Positions 10,611 to 23,430 are shown, counted from the stretch's first letter. The stretch: DNA of 64,000 nucleotides from Rhizomys pruinosus (GCA_009823505.1 VZQC01007129.1:915557-979556), one strand, 5' to 3'. Notes: generated from the letters alone by a model not told the origin. Numbers and translations: made by a program.

Positions 10611-11436
10611 ACCATAACTATTAATGCTGCTTAAATACCTATATATCTAATTGCTTGTGCTTCATTAGTAGGATCGAAAGGTTATTCCTGGACAGACTGT
10701 CAGCCCATGAAAGGAAACAGCCAGAATTGACCAGAATCCAAGACAACAGCTCCAGAGAGAGTGGACTGTTCTGCTTCTCATCCACTTGTGCCCCTTTTCT
10801 AAGCCCAGGGAATAATCTGCGGAAGAGGGTGCGTGGTAGAATGTAAGGGCTGCGATTGGGGTGAGGGGTGAAATTACAGCAATGTAGTCTGGACACCCAT
10901 TTGATTAACCTGATTAAACATACAACACCCCTACACCCCCGCTGGAAGGTGGGCTGTGGGATGTTTGGGCACAACGTCCTGCTTCAAATTGGTGTATACA
11001 TGAAGGACTGCTTTACTCATGGTTATCACTTATAGCTTAAAAAATGGAAAAAAAAAACATGGAGGAGAGTATTGCAGGACCAGTCATGCACAAGAATGCA
11101 TGTCTCGGGTTGGGGTGGGGGTGGGGGTTGAAGGGAAGGGGAGATATGCCTGAACTGATTGGAAAGTGATGTATGATAATGCACAAACATTCAATAAAAA
11201 AATGAAAAAGAGAACAAAGAAAAATAATTACAACACAATATAACGAATTGAAAAAGAAAAAAAAACAAATAAAAAAAGAATGAGGTAGGCCAGGTGTGTG
11301 GGGATGGGAAGCTGTTGAGGGCATATGATGCTATTAATGTTGAATGAAAATGAAATCCTATCCAAATTAAGATGAAATTGGGAAGTAGGACTAGGGAGTC
11401 AGGGGACTTTAATTTTTACTGATGAATCCTCTTCAT
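10611..11436. other. No gene seen
   Basis: A/T-rich DNA with an A-rich segment at 11200-11285. No exon or named repeat recognised. Confidence 0.35.
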
Positions 11437-11645
11437 GGGATGGAGAGATGATGGCTCAGCAGTTAAGAGCATGGATTATTCATACAGAGGCTCCAAGTTT
11501 GGTTCCCAGCACTCAGACTGGGTAGTTTTCAACCACCTGTAACTCCAGCCCCAGGGGATCTGATGCCCTCTTCTGGGCTCCATGGGTACTGCACTCACAT
11601 GTGTAATACCCTTCCCACATATACACAGAATTAAAAATAAATCTT
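11437..11645 (+). mobile_element. B2-type SINE
   Basis: Head GGGATGGAGAGATGATGGCTC, box B GGTTCCCAGCACTCAG, and tail ACAGAATTAAAAATAAATC. Confidence 0.85.
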
Positions 11646-11649
11646 AACT

Positions 11650-11775
11650 TTGAATCCCAGCACTTGGGAGGCAGAGGCAGAGGCAGGTAGATCTTTGTGA
11701 CTTCAAGGCTAGTCTGGTCTACATAGTGAGTTCCAGGACAGCTGGAGCTACGGGAGTCTCAAAAAACAAAAAATA
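11650..11775 (+). mobile_element. B1 SINE, 5'-truncated
   Basis: Starts within B1 at TTTGAATCCCAGCACTTGGG and runs to GGGAGTCTCAAAAAAC. Confidence 0.85.
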
Positions 11776-13689
11776 ATCTTAGAAAATCTTTATAATTTGA
11801 TTTCTTAAATTACGAGCATATATATTATGTTATGACTTTACACACTCATTCAAAACCCAATATTAATAATGCCTGAGTTGAAACAATTCAAAAGGCTATT
11901 TCTCCTTGTTGTGTAGCCAACTGATAGTTAATTTCTTCCTAGCATATATTGACTGTCTTTAGGAGGGAAGAACGGGGGAGGACGGGTAGGAGACACTGGT
12001 GGGTTCTTCTCTGTACTCTTCTCAGGGTCACTCTCTGTACTTGGGGTGGCTGGCATCAGGCTTGCTGAACCCCCAATGAAGCACTGGGGAAGCCTTTGGG
12101 GGTACTGTGCCCTTGGCTCTTGCTGAGGTTCTCCTAGGCCTGGGTCCTGCATGTGGGGGGATCAGACAGTGAGGAGGCAGAGTCCCCAGGACTGGCCCCA
12201 CTTCCTGCCAGCACCCTTGAACCAGGCCTGCCTGGCAGACGTTCAAACACTCATTAGGCAAGACAGGTCTGGAGGCAAATATTTATCCCTGTGCAGCTGT
12301 GGGCTGCAGGTGCAGGGCAGAGTCCTGTTTACCAAGTGCTCAGCCAAGCAAGCTCTGCCTGTTTGCTAAGTGCCCTTCCTGGCCCAGCTTAGATGCCCAC
12401 CTGGGAGAAGCCTGGGACAGAAGAGCATATGCCACGTGAAAACTCAGGGGGAGATTCTGGTAGCGCAGCCTTGCAAAGGCCTCAGCTTCAAGTCCTGATG
12501 TCTCGTGTGGATTGTGCAGTCTGCCCCCTCCCGAAGCCTCCCCTGTGCTGCCTGCTGGGGTGCTCGTGCCCCACCTCTCTGCAAGCTCTTATGCTTGCTC
12601 ATCGGGGTCTCCCTCACCCACCTCTACTCCAGAGTGGTTATGGTTACTATCAACTCTTGTTGTGTTTCCCGGGCTTCCTGGCAATATGGAGGGAGGATGT
12701 TTAAGGCCTTTCATGCATGCATTCCTATATGCTTCATTTTATTTTTATTTTTTTAGGATGCTGGGGATCAAATCCAAGGCTATCTGAATGCTATAGTCCA
12801 GGGCTTTACTACTGAGCTATGGTCTTATATTTATTTAAAGCCTCATATACTTTAAATGTCTCTGAATGGCGTGCAGTATCTAATGCAGTTTAAATACTGC
12901 AGACCATTGTTGCATCACCTCATCCAGAGAACAACACCAAGACAAAAGGTGTCATCTATTTGTGTTCAGAACAGACACAACTTAGTTTCTGAATATTGTT
13001 TGTAAATAGGGAGCCTGCAGACTTTGAGGGGGCACCCTTGTTTCTCCACCTTTACCTGGTTCGTTCTTATCTTCTCTGTGAGATATAAGATGGGTTAGGA
13101 TGGAGGCTTCCTAACATTGATGTTGTCCCTGCGCTTCCCAGGGAAAGGAGGGCAAAGAGGATGTATGGGGGTGGGAGGAGGGGCCTAATCCACATGTGCC
13201 TGGATCTTGGGATTTCTAGCTGCAGAACTATGAACAACACATTCTGTTCATTGGCGCTATGAAATGTGTCTTCCAGAACTTGTGGGCTGGGAGCTGATCC
13301 CTCCCCAATCCTGGAGTAGTGTTGGAGTGGTTAGAAGGTCTCTGTTCCTGAACAGATGAAGGTTGATGTCTCAGGAGTGAGCTCTTGATCAAAGGGTGAC
13401 TCTAGTTCCCTCTCTCTGTCCTTCCTTGGTCCTCTTCCCCCACCCCTGCCCTGCTCTTCCCCCCCTCCCCCCTTTCTCTGTAATGGGACTGTGCTGCAGG
13501 AAAGTCTGGTCTCTAGAACTGAAAGAATTAACTTTTTCTTTGTGACTTACCTTATCTGTAGCATTCTGCTAGGACAGCACAAAATGGATTAAGATAATAA
13601 ACCATCCATTTTATGGTACTCTGTCATAGCAGCTTAAGTGGACAAAACTGGGCCTTTGAACTTGTTATTTTCTGTCTAGGATACTTTTC
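11776..13689. other. Mostly unique DNA with an ID-like relic
   Basis: 12735-12830 resembles a reverse ID-type SINE (GATGCTGGGGATCAAATCC to ACTACTGAGCTATGG). The remainder is GC-moderate, with a C-rich run at 13435-13475. I see no exon supported by splice signals and protein similarity. Confidence 0.4.
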
Positions 13690-13966
13690 CCTTGTGTTCA
13701 TGGTTAGTCTTCTTACTTGTTTAGATCTCAACCTCTGATGTCACCTCACTAGAGAGGCCTTCAGGGACACCACAGACAAAGATCTCATTGTACAGCGGCC
13801 TTGTCCTGCTCTCTCCCCTTTGTTACAGTGTTTATTGTCTGTTTTACTCCAGGGGAAGAAAGCAGGAGCACCCTTCTTGTCTTCTGCATGGAGTCCAGGA
13901 TACGTAGCTTTGGGCTCATTGAAGGCTTGCTGAACGAATGAATGAACGAATGAATGAATGAATGAA
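13690..13966 (+). mobile_element. LINE-2-like 3' end with GAAT repeat
   Basis: CTGATGTCACCTCACTAGAG followed by GGCCTTCAGGGACACC resembles the 3' end of L2. It ends in GAATGAATGAACGAATGAAT repeats (about 13935-13966), the usual L2 tail form. Confidence 0.5.
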
Positions 13967-15747
13967 AACATTAACCCAAAGCACCCGGGTTCTGGAATGA
14001 GTTAACTGCTCATTCCAGCAGGCCCATTCCAGCCCTGCTTTGCAGACTGCTCATTTAGCCTCCTTTGAGCTGCATAGCAGCAGGAGGGGCTTACGACCTG
14101 CCTTACAGTGATTATCTCTGGCACAAGAGTGTCATAATCACACCGACTGCTAGGATGCAAGATGGCTGGAGGCCCGCGGCTTTAGCAAATCAATTTTTAA
14201 AAATTCATGCCCAGGCATTGGAGCAGAGAGGAAAGAGCCTGTTTCTGAGGCTAGTGTTCCCTGTGTTGCATTCCCAGCTCAGCTGTAAACTCCGTGACCT
14301 GGGGCCCAGTAAGCCCTACTGCAAGCCTTGACTATCCCTTCTATAAAATGGAGACAATGTTCCTTAGAACAGGGATGGTGCAGAAAGTATTTCAACATGA
14401 CTGTTTCTTGGACCACATTATATGCTCTGCAAATGTTTAGGTATCCAGGAAAGCTGAGTCACGTGTTTGCTTCACATCTGGCACCCCACGTACTGACCAT
14501 GCCGGGTGCCTGGCCGGGCCGTGGTGCCCTTCTTCATTCACCCTTCTCTGTAACCCTGTGTGTGGTGCTGTTCGCAGCCTCATTTTCCAGATGAGGCTGT
14601 ATAGCTGCTGTAGATGGAAGAGCTCGAATTGGAAGCCATCGGATTGTCACTCCTGATGCTGGAGTAGAATTTCTACCATCCCATCCCCCTTTAGCAACAA
14701 AGTCTTACTATGTAGCCCAGGCTGGCCTCAAACTCATGATCTTCCTGCCTCAGCTGAGTGCTGGGATTCCTGGTGTGTGGCACCAGCCTGTGGGGAAAGT
14801 CAGGCTCTGGGAAGCTAAGTCTTTGCCCTGGGAACAAAACAGAAAGTGCTGAGATGAGACGCTCCAGTCTACTGACTTCATTTGTGCTTTCCTCTGGCCT
14901 GTCCCTTTGCATTTAGGGCAACAGCTAAGCAGCTTGTTTTCATGGTCTGGTGACAGTAAGTGGCTGAGGAGGAATGGTTTTTCAAGGGTCTGCTGCTGAA
15001 GGCTTGCGGATGGGGAGAGAAGAAGAATCATGGCTGAGCACAGGAAACCCACATCTAGTCTACGAACCATTCCTCTCTTCATTTTGTCTGTCTCCTTTTC
15101 TCCATGTTCCCTTCCCTTGCCTCCTCTAAGAGCTCTGTACTAATTAATCAGCAGACATTAGAGATCCCAGCTGGGAACAAGTGGGAGTAGACTCATTAGT
15201 GTGGAATGACATTAATTTGAATTTTTGGACACATGCAACGACTGAGGGTCGGTGCCTGTGTGGGGCTGTCTCCGGAGCTGGCAGATAAGGGAGCAGTTGC
15301 TCACCGTACAGGTGTGGGAGGGCCACCAGCAGGCCAGGTCCGAGCCAGAAGAGAGGGTTAAAGGAATGCTAACTTGTGCAGGCACCTGTCCTTGTGTGCT
15401 AACTGGTCTTGACTGGTTTGTTTCTCAGAATGCCTTAGAGGAAATCCAATAGTCATCCTTATTCTGTATTCTAGAAATCATCTCTCTCCATACTTGCTCT
15501 CTGACCAGACCGAGAGCCTGGCTGGTGAGGCAGGAACCCTTGTTGCTGGGTGGGTAGTTCCCCTTTTCTGCTTGAATACTGAAAATCTACCTCTCCCACA
15601 GGTCATCCTACTGAGAGTGGTTTGGGGCCCGGTCTACCACTGCCCTCTGCTCTGTCACACTGTCCTTCAGAAAAGGCCACTCCATTCTCCATCTGTTCCT
15701 GTGGGCTGGGGGTGGGCAATGCAGGCTGCCTCTCAGGGCTGTTGAGG
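13967..15747. other. Mostly unique DNA with MIR and old B1 relics
   Basis: 14265-14360 resembles a MIR in plus orientation (GTGACCTGGGGCCCAG, then CTTCTATAAAATGGAGACAATG). 14696-14788 is a diverged reverse B1-type monomer (CTATGTAGCCCAGGCTGGCC). No exon recognised in the rest. Confidence 0.4.
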
Positions 15748-15782
15748 ACCATTAGGTGACATTAGGGGACATTAGGTGACAT
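15748..15782. repeat. Short tandem repeat, 12-bp unit x3
   Basis: CATTAGGTGACATTAGGGGA and a further CATTAGGTGACAT give three near copies of ACATTAGGTG-type units. Confidence 0.8.
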
Positions 15783-15885
15783 GCTTTGTGGAGCATGGGC
15801 CAGAGGGCAGGAAATGGGCTTCTTTCCTTCTTCCTATTCTTCCTTTACACAGAATAGCTAAAATCAACACTCTTAATTTCAAAAA

Positions 15886-16768
15886 GTTTTTGTGTATGTG
15901 TGCATAATGTATGCATGGTACACATGCCATGGTGTGTGTGTGTATGTGTGTGTATGTGTGTATGTGTGTGTATGTATGTCTGTGTGTGTCTGTGTGTGTA
16001 TGTATATGTGTATGTATGTGTGTATGTGTGTGTATGTGTATGTATGTATGTGTGTGTATGTATGTGTGTATGTGTGTGTATATGTATGTGTGTATGTGTG
16101 TATATGTATGTGTGTATGTGAGTGTATGTGTGTATGTGAGTGTATGTGTGTATGTGTGTGTATGTGTGTATGTGTGTGTGTATGTGTGTATGTATGTGTG
16201 TGTCTGTTTATGTATGAATGTATGTGTGTGGGTATGTGTGTATGTGTGTGTATGTGTGTATGTGTATGTGTGCGTATATGTGTGTCTGTGTGTGTCTGTA
16301 TGTGTATGTGTGGGTATGTGTGTTTGTGTATGTATGTGTGTCTGTGTGTGTATGTGTGTCTGTGTGTGTATGTGTGTATGTGTGTGTATGTGTATGTGTG
16401 TATGTGTGTATATGTATGTGTGTGTATGTGTGTGTATTTGTGTGTATGTATGTGTGTATGTGTATGTGTGTATGTGTATGTGTGTGTCTGTGTGTATGTG
16501 TGTGGGTATGTGTGTATGTGTGTGTATGTGTGTATGTGTGTGTATGTGTGTATGTGTGTGTATGTGTGTATATGTATGTGTATGTGTGTGTATATGTGTG
16601 TATGTGTGTGTGTATGTGTATGTGTGTGTATGTGTGTGTATGTGTGTATGTGTGTATGTGTGTGTATGTGTGTGCATATGTGTGTATGTGTGTGTATGTG
16701 TATGTGTATATGTGTGTGTATGTGTGTGTGTGTGTGCATGTGTGTGTGTGCATGTGTGTGTGTGTGTA
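15886..16768. repeat. Long GT-rich microsatellite
   Basis: About 880 bp of alternating TG, TATG and TCTG units. It lacks stops in many frames on both strands, so the long frames here are spurious. Alternating purine-pyrimidine sequence of this kind can adopt Z-DNA. It adjoins a reverse B3-type SINE, so it probably expanded from that element's tail. Confidence 0.98.
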
Positions 16769-16877
16769 GGTCTGAGGACAACTTCTCTCCTGCCTTTACT
16801 TGGGTTGTGGAGATCCACACCAGGCCGCCATGTTTGTGAACCCAGTGCCTTTACTGGTGAGCCATCCCACCGGCCCT
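16769..16877 (-). mobile_element. B3-type SINE (reverse), truncated
   Basis: AGGTCTGAGGACAACTTCTC, then CCCAGTGCCTTTACTGGTGAG and CCATCCCACCGGCCC, the reverse of a B3-type head. Confidence 0.7.
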
Positions 16878-17489
16878 GAACATGAGCACTCTTTACCTTC
16901 AGAGACAATAAGAATTAAACTAGACCCCTGCAGAGAGACTTAGAAATTGAATTCTGCTGGCTTCCTATGCTGATCATTTCTTCCCTCATTCATTCACTCA
17001 TTCATTTATTCACATCCTTACTGCGGGGGTAAGTGACTAGGAACAGAGGATAAAAGGAGACTGGGACACCATTCCTGCATTGGAGGGGCTCATAGTCCAG
17101 TGAGGGATTAGTTTTGGGGGGGACTGTTGCCCAAAGATAGAGTAAGGGGGCAGTTGGATTTCCTAAAGGTGTTATTTCAGATGTGCTATCTCCTGGTCCT
17201 GATGGACATGTGTTACCATCACCTTTATTTCTCTTCAGGAAATGTCTGCTGCACTATGGTGGGTGTGCTGGTCACTGTGCACCACTGGTTCTTTGATGTG
17301 CTACAATGCATCTGTGGTCTTAGGCATTGTGGAATGGTGTCAGTCAAGATAGGTGTGTGTTATGCTTTTGGTCTTAAGTGTCATGTGTTAAAGTCTTGGT
17401 CCCCAGTTCATAGTGGAGTTGTGGAATCTTTAGGCAGCAGGGCCGAGTTGGAGGTCAACTAAGGCGTACCTTTGGGGAGTGTGTTGGAT
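16878..17489. other. No gene seen; MaLR-like scrap
   Basis: 16980-17110 contains an old dispersed-repeat motif (CATTCACTCATTCATTTATTC, then GGGGCTCATAGTCCAGTG). 17375-17450 (TGTTAAAGTCTTGGTCCCCAG) resembles a MaLR LTR. No exon recognised. Confidence 0.35.
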
Positions 17490-17965
17490 CTTGTGGCCCC
17501 TTCACCTTTTGTTGTTTTTCTGGCCACTGTGACATGAGGGACTTTGTTTTGCCCTGCGCTCTCAGGAGTGGTGTGGCTGGATCATGTAGTAGTTCTATTT
17601 TTAGTTTTCGGAGGTGCCTCCGCCTGATGTCCATAGTGGCTGGACCACTTTCCAAGCCCCCAGCAGTGCAGATGGGTTCCTTCTCCTCAGCATCCTCACT
17701 GCCATTTGCTGCTGTTGTTTCTTAATGATAGCTCTTCTGACTATTGAGTATTAATGTCATGTTAATTTTCATTTCTCTCATGCAAGGTGCTGAGCATTTT
17801 TTCATAGCTTTACTGGCTATTTGTACTTTGTGTTTTGAGAACCGTCTGTTCATTTCACTGAGTTATATTTTGGTATTTAGGGTTTTTTTCTTAGTTCTTC
17901 ATATATTCCAGATGTTAATCATTTGTCAGGTATATAGCCAGCAAAGATTTTTTGCTCTCATTTGG
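17490..17965 (-). mobile_element. Old LINE-1 ORF2/3' fragment (reverse)
   Basis: The plus strand reads as the reverse complement of the L1 ORF2 end. GGATCATGTAGTAGTTCTAT, CCATAGTGGCTGGACCACTT, TGATAGCTCTTCTGACTATTG and AGAACCGTCTGTTCATTTC occur in the expected order. No open frame remains. Confidence 0.7.
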
Positions 17966-20214
17966 TAGTCATCTCTCTTCTTTTTTAAATTTTGTGTGTG
18001 CATGATGCATGTCTGGGCACGTGTGCCACGGAACCATGTGCTGGTCAGCGAACCGTTTGTTGCTAAAAGCACAGTGTGAATTTTCCGAGATCCCTTTCTA
18101 AAGCTGTGGCCCCAGGCATCTGCAGCTGCTCTCACTCTTCTGTGAGGCTGGAGCTCTCCCTGCCTGAGGCTGGGCCCTCGGCGAACGCTGGACTTCATGC
18201 TATGCTTTAAAAGTTTCTTTTCTCTCTTTGCAACTGCCACCCATAGGGTGGTGACTCTGAAACCACCCCCTCCCCACCAGATGGTTTACTCTCCAGGTTA
18301 CTCCCTGGAGAATCTAGCAGTCTATGCACGGGTGTCAGCCCCCATTTTTTCTATGGCGAGAACATTTAAAACATACTCTTAGCCTCTTTGCAGTTTTGAA
18401 GCATGCAGTACATTGTTGGTCACTACAGTCATCGATGTACAATGAGTCTCTTTAATTTATTCCCCCATCCAACTGAAATATTGCCTTTATTGCAGATGTC
18501 AATCTCTCCACTCCTCCCACCCTCCCACCACAAGCAGGATATCCAGTTAAACTGGAAGTTCAAAGATATGATGTTAAGAGAAACAAGCCAGACACAGAGA
18601 AACAAATGCCACATGGCATCAGATATCTTTCCTCCTAAACTTGGCCTTCTGAGGTATGGGCCTCTCTAAGACTTTGGCTTCACTCTGAGGTGGAAGCCAT
18701 GTGACTGGCTTCACAGCCATCCACCGGCCACCAGCAAGCAAGGGCAGACTCTTGCTTTCATTCCTTTCACCGTGAGGGATGTTTGGGGCAGCAGGGTGGA
18801 AATGCTCAGGGATCTGGCTGTGTTTTGAAGACAGAGCTGAATCCACGTGCTAATGGGTTAATTGTGGGTTGAGAGAGGGTTCATAGAGGAGCTTTTGGCC
18901 TGAGCAACTGGAAAGCTCACAGAAGCCTCTGTGTGTGTAACTGGACCAGGACTCATTAAGAGATGCCTACTAGACAGCTAGATGGGACATGGAGTAAGTT
19001 AGCTAACAGGACAGATGTCATCAAAAGCCAAGCCTGGCTGAAGGTTCCATGGGGTGAGTAGACAGGGATGCAGCTCTACTGACAATATCCACCAGGACTC
19101 AGGGAGTCTGGTACACTGTTGTGTGGTGGCCCCTGGGCACTGCTGCCTCCTCTGATGAGCTACAAAGAATGAGATTTGTATGGCCTTACGGACTGGGAAA
19201 CCACAGAGCTTCTCAGATGGAGGGTGGCAGGGTAGATCTCAGTGCTAGAAAGTCCTCTGCAGCAGGGTGGGTGGGAAGGGGAGAGGGGGACTGTGTCAGC
19301 AGCCCTGGCAAAACAGGATAGTGGCTGCAGTTCAGGGACCAGAAGACAGAAGGGAAAGTGAGTTTGTATGTGGTCCTGATGGGGCTGGGTGGCAAGATGG
19401 ATGTGAGGAGCAGGAAGATGGGTGTCAGGGCCTTTGAATGCTTTCACAAGACTGCAGAGTACAAGGAGAGGAAGAGTGCAAACTGTCCCTACTGCACCCG
19501 CCAGCACCCCAGGGCCATTGTGCAAACTGTCCCTACTTCATCCCCCAGCACCCCATGGCCATTGTGCTTGTTAGCAAGGAACGCTCCTCAGAGGGAACAT
19601 ATGTGCTGTTATTTTTAGGTGATTAGCCACACATTATGGAGCATTTGACAGTCGTGGGTAAACAAAAGCCATTTGTCAAAATGAGATGTTCCAGCCTTGT
19701 CCCCTTCAGCAGGCCAGTTGCTGTGCTGTGAATTTCTGTTGCATCCGCAGTGATGCTAATTAGCTGTGTGGCTCCTGAATAGTAATGGCCGTATTTACTC
19801 AGGTTTCTGCATGCCAGAAGCTGTGCAGATGTCTTCTTGAGGCAGAGTAAGAAGTCACAGGTGCTTCTTATTGCTGTCATTTTAGCCTTGGAGAAGCTGA
19901 GGGTTAATGGAGGCGGGATGACTTCCTCAAGGCTTTGCAGTAAAAGACGAGGCTCTGGGACCCTCGGATCTGAGTGGCCTAAGGCCTGAGAAGGGCGAAG
20001 GACTCCTCAGCTGTCAGCACTGTTGAGCGGCTTGGTGGGGAGAGGACTTCATTCCTCACATCGAGCTCAAGTCTGGCTGCTGCGGATTCCAGCCCAAGGC
20101 TTCCCCTTACCTTTCCCACAGAGACTCAGGTAACCAGGGAACAGGGCAACTCATTATCATGAATCTGCGAAGGGAGTCAGGCAAAAGACAGAGCTGTAGT
20201 CTAGCCTAGCTCAC
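17966..20214. other. Mostly unique DNA
   Basis: 18570-18640 has a short L1 3' UTR-like scrap (ACAAGCCAGACACAGAGAAAC). Otherwise I recognise no exon, SINE or RNA gene in this 2.2 kb. It is one of the longer SINE-free stretches outside the proviruses. Confidence 0.4.
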
Positions 20215-20495
20215 AACTGTGGGTGGCCCTCCATACCTGTGGGTTCTACATGTACAGATTCTACTAATCATTGTTGGAAAATATTCAGGAAAAAGTTTCA
20301 TTATCACCATTCCCTAAATGATATAATATAGCTATCACTGAACAGTTACATGGTGTCAGGGATTCCAAGCCATCTAGAGACTACTGACAGTATACAGGAA
20401 GAGATGGGAGGCTACAGGCAAACGCCATGCCATTCATTGTGTCTGGGAGCATTTCAGATTTAGCATCCATGGGGGCCCTGGGTCTTCCCACTCCT
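20215..20495. mobile_element. Non-autonomous DNA transposon relic (mariner/Tigger-like)
   Basis: GGTGGCCCTCCATACCTGTG, TTGGAAAATATTCAGGAAAA, CCCTAAATGATATAATATAGC and the closing GCATCCATGGGGGCCC resemble an old short inverted-repeat element of the Tc1/mariner-Tigger group. Diverged. Confidence 0.45.
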
Positions 20496-20871
20496 GGGAA
20501 ATTGAGACTGTATGTTATTACAGAAGCCTGAATATACCAAGACAGATGTCTTCCAGATTTCCAGGTCTTTCTTCCCCACTGCTGCGAGGCAGCTCTGCAC
20601 TGTTCTCCTGTGGCCAGCTCTGCCAGCTCTGGGGAGAAGAAGCTGTCCGGGTCCTGTTTGGAACTCTGGCCTCTGGTATGCCTGTGGTGGAGGGGGGGGG
20701 GTTCCTGGCCTTACATCAGTCATCTCTGACATCTTCCGGGGCACACTCTGGACCCACACTCTTCCTGTTATGTATGGACCATTTCCTGCTGCTCCTTTGG
20801 AGTGTAGCCCCCCCCCCATCCTATCAGGCCCAATACGCCCATAGCTTATGCTGTGACTTATCCCTGGCTTA

Positions 20872-21070
20872 GTCCGTTTTCCATTACTGTGTCAGGATAC
20901 CTGAGACAGAGACTAGGAACTTAGAAAGATGTGAGGTTTACTTTATTTCTAGATTTTTGGGAAGTCCAAGGGCACGACCCTAACATCTGTTGCAGGTCAT
21001 CCTGGGGGAGGTGGAGGGAAGAGGGATCAACCTTGCTTCATAATGACATGCTCTGGAGGAGACATTCAGT
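20872..21070 (-). mobile_element. MaLR LTR fragment (reverse)
   Basis: Starts GTCCGTTTTCCATTACTGTG and continues GATACCTGAGACAGAGAC, AGGTTTACTTTATTTC and GGGAAGTCCAAGGGC. This is the reverse complement of the 3' end of MaLR-type LTRs. Confidence 0.5.
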
Positions 21071-21714
21071 CCCATGAGTGTGAGCTATCCTTCCCAAGAG
21101 ATGGCTGCAGTGCATTCAGAGGGTGGTACCTGCTGTACCTGAACACCTCCCAACACTGCCGGACTGGGAATCCATTGTCAACTTGCATTGTGAAGGAACA
21201 GCCATATTTGAACCTCAGCATTGGCCTAGTGGCCAGAAGGAGATGTGATTCAGATGGCAGGCAGGGGAGAGGACTCTGCCCAGTGTTCAAGCGTGGCAGG
21301 TGCAGCTTTCACCGGGGAAGCCAGTCTGTCCTGTACACTCCCGAGGTTAGAGAACTATGGAGAGGAAATATTTTGACAAGCCTTTATTCAGAGGGGTCCC
21401 TGGTGACCCCATGTGCCAGAGTTCCTTCCAGTCTCTTCAGACACAGCTCCGGCCCTGACCTGGCAGCCCTGCCAGGCTGTGCCTTCTCTGGAGGTCGGGC
21501 TATGGAGCTTGATCCAGTTTCCACTTTCTCTGCTTTGTGCTTATGAGACAAGAGCCCCCTTAAGACCAGGGATGGGGGCTTCGCTTTCCTATTTGGCCTG
21601 TCATTGTGATCAGTCATGCTTGGCTTTTTGTTATCCTTTTGTAGATAAACTTTGTCTAACAATAGCTACCCGATTGAACTGTCCTTATAGTTACTCTTTT
21701 TTCTTTCATTTTTT
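21071..21714. other. No gene seen
   Basis: GC-moderate unique sequence. A plus-strand open frame at 21043-21546 shows no domain and begins inside the LTR fragment. I do not support it as a gene. Confidence 0.35.
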
Positions 21715-21865
21715 TCTTTTCTTTTCTCCTTCCCGTCTTTCTGTTTTTTTTTTTTTTTGTTTTTTTTTTTTTTTTTTAAGACAGGATCTCTGTGTAGCTC
21801 TGGCTGGCTGGAACTTGGTATATTGACTCACAGAGATCTGTGTGCTTCTGTACCCACTGCACTGA
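21715..21865 (-). mobile_element. B1 SINE (reverse), partial, with T-rich tail
   Basis: T-rich run (21746-21777), then AAGACAGGATCTCTGTGTAGC and ACTCACAGAGATCTGTGTGC. The left half of the element in its own orientation is missing. Confidence 0.75.
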
Positions 21866-22277
21866 GTAAGAATTCACTCATCTCTTAAAAGGATGAGTCC
21901 CTCCGCTTGTGATGACCACAGATGGCAGCAGCTGCACACCTTATAGGCAGCTATTTGTGGGTATTTACCTGCGTGATGAAACCTCAAGGCAAAAAACTTT
22001 AAGTAATGAAAAGAATTAATTGTTCATGCATTCAGAAAGATAGCTTCAGGAATGGATGGCTCTAGGAATTCAAAGGATACCATTGGGTTCTCTCTCTGTC
22101 TCTTTCCACACACACAACTGTCTCTGGGTTTCTAAGTCTTCTGGGGTGGCCTCCCTTCGTGTAGCTCCAACATCTCCTGATAACTCTGTCAGCTCCTGGA
22201 AGCTCCAGGCTCACATCCCAGTAGCTGAGCAATGGTGGCAAAATGGATAAAAAAAAAAAAAAAAAAAGAGAAACAGT
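21866..22277. other. No gene seen
   Basis: Unique sequence ending in a poly(A) run at 22249-22267 just before a B1. Confidence 0.35.
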
Positions 22278-22430
22278 AAGCTGGGCACGGTGATGTACGG
22301 CTTTAATCCCAGTGCTCAGGGGGCAGAGACAGGCAAATCTCTAGGAGTTTGAGGCTAGGCTGGGCTAGTGAGCTCTAGGCCAGGTGGGGCTACATAGTAA
22401 GAAACTATCTCAAAACAATAAACGAAAACC
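22278..22430 (+). mobile_element. B1 SINE
   Basis: AGCTGGGCACGGTGATGTACG to AGAAACTATCTCAAAACAAT; full-length but diverged. Confidence 0.88.
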
Positions 22431-23025
22431 AAACCCAAACAAAACAAAGGTACCTGCTTCTGTCCTTGGTGGGCTCCTCTGCCATTCATTCCATCTGGAG
22501 AGTGAAGGCGCACCAGATCCACCTGCCCTGTGGGGGGCATGTGCCAAGTTCACCAATGAGGCCCACATGTCCACATGTATAACAGGTCTGTGTGGCTGCC
22601 AGGTAACACACTCTATGGCCCTCTGGCCACATTTCTAGGTAGCATTGAAGGGGCTTCAGCCTCCAGTTAGATGGGAGAAAAAGTATCTGGGGGTTGTACA
22701 GATTTAATGGAGTTTTGTGTGACCTTGGGATTAGTCTTCTACTGTGACTGAGCCTGGGCACACTGTTAGCACGTTTACCTGAAGAGCAGACAGATTCTGG
22801 CTGTGAGGATTAAGCAAGAGCATGTGTAAGAAGCACCTGGCTCAAAGCCTGGCCCACTGTTTGTTCTCAGCGTATTAAACACGAGAACATTTTAGGCTCC
22901 ATGTCTTGGACAATCAGACATTCTGGTTGGAGGTGGTGGTTGTCCTGGAAACACCGGTTTTCCTGCACAAAAGGTCAGGGCCCTATGGACTGGATTTGGT
23001 TTTCAGCCTATGCCTGGGGAAGAAA
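22431..23025. other. No gene seen; MIR-like scrap
   Basis: 22795-22880 (GTGAGGATTAAGCAAGAGC, then GCACCTGGCTCAAAGCCTGGC) resembles the 3' end of a MIR in plus orientation. Nothing else recognised. Confidence 0.4.
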
Positions 23026-23123
23026 CCTGAGGGTTTTGAGGTGTCATAAACCTGAGGGGTTTGAGGTGTCATAAACCTGAGGGGTCTGAGGTGCCATAAA
23101 CCTGAGTTTTGAGGTGTCATAAA
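23026..23123. repeat. 25-bp tandem repeat, 4 copies
   Basis: Unit CCTGAGGGGTTTGAGGTGTC plus ATAAA, period 25 bp. The fourth copy has a 2-bp deletion. Confidence 0.95.
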
Positions 23124-23430
23124 CCCCTTTTGGCTTAAGCCACTGATTTCTTGAAGGCCCATCTTTTGGCCTATGAATTCCTGAATGAACTCCTGGCAGG
23201 AACAGTGTTGGGAAGGAGTGGGATCTGTGTGTGGCTACTCACTCTATCTTCCTGTCTGAACACCCCACTCCGGTGTGTTAGCCGTCCATTGGGCTGTGAC
23301 TCAGTCGCAGAGACCCTCATCAGAGGCTGAAATGATGAAGCTATTCAGATTTGGATTTAGCACTTCCAAACTCTAAGGGAGGGGTGGGGGGAGAAAACAG
23401 CTCTTTGTCTTTATAAAATACTCAGCCTCA

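Noticed and set aside
15772..16908. Open frames up to 378 codons of His/Thr or Val/Cys/Met repeats on both strands
   Set aside because: They follow from the GT-rich microsatellite, which lacks stops in most frames.
18403..18669. 88-codon plus-strand frame ending in a peptide-like sequence
   Set aside because: Part of it derives from an L1 3' scrap and no homology is recognisable.
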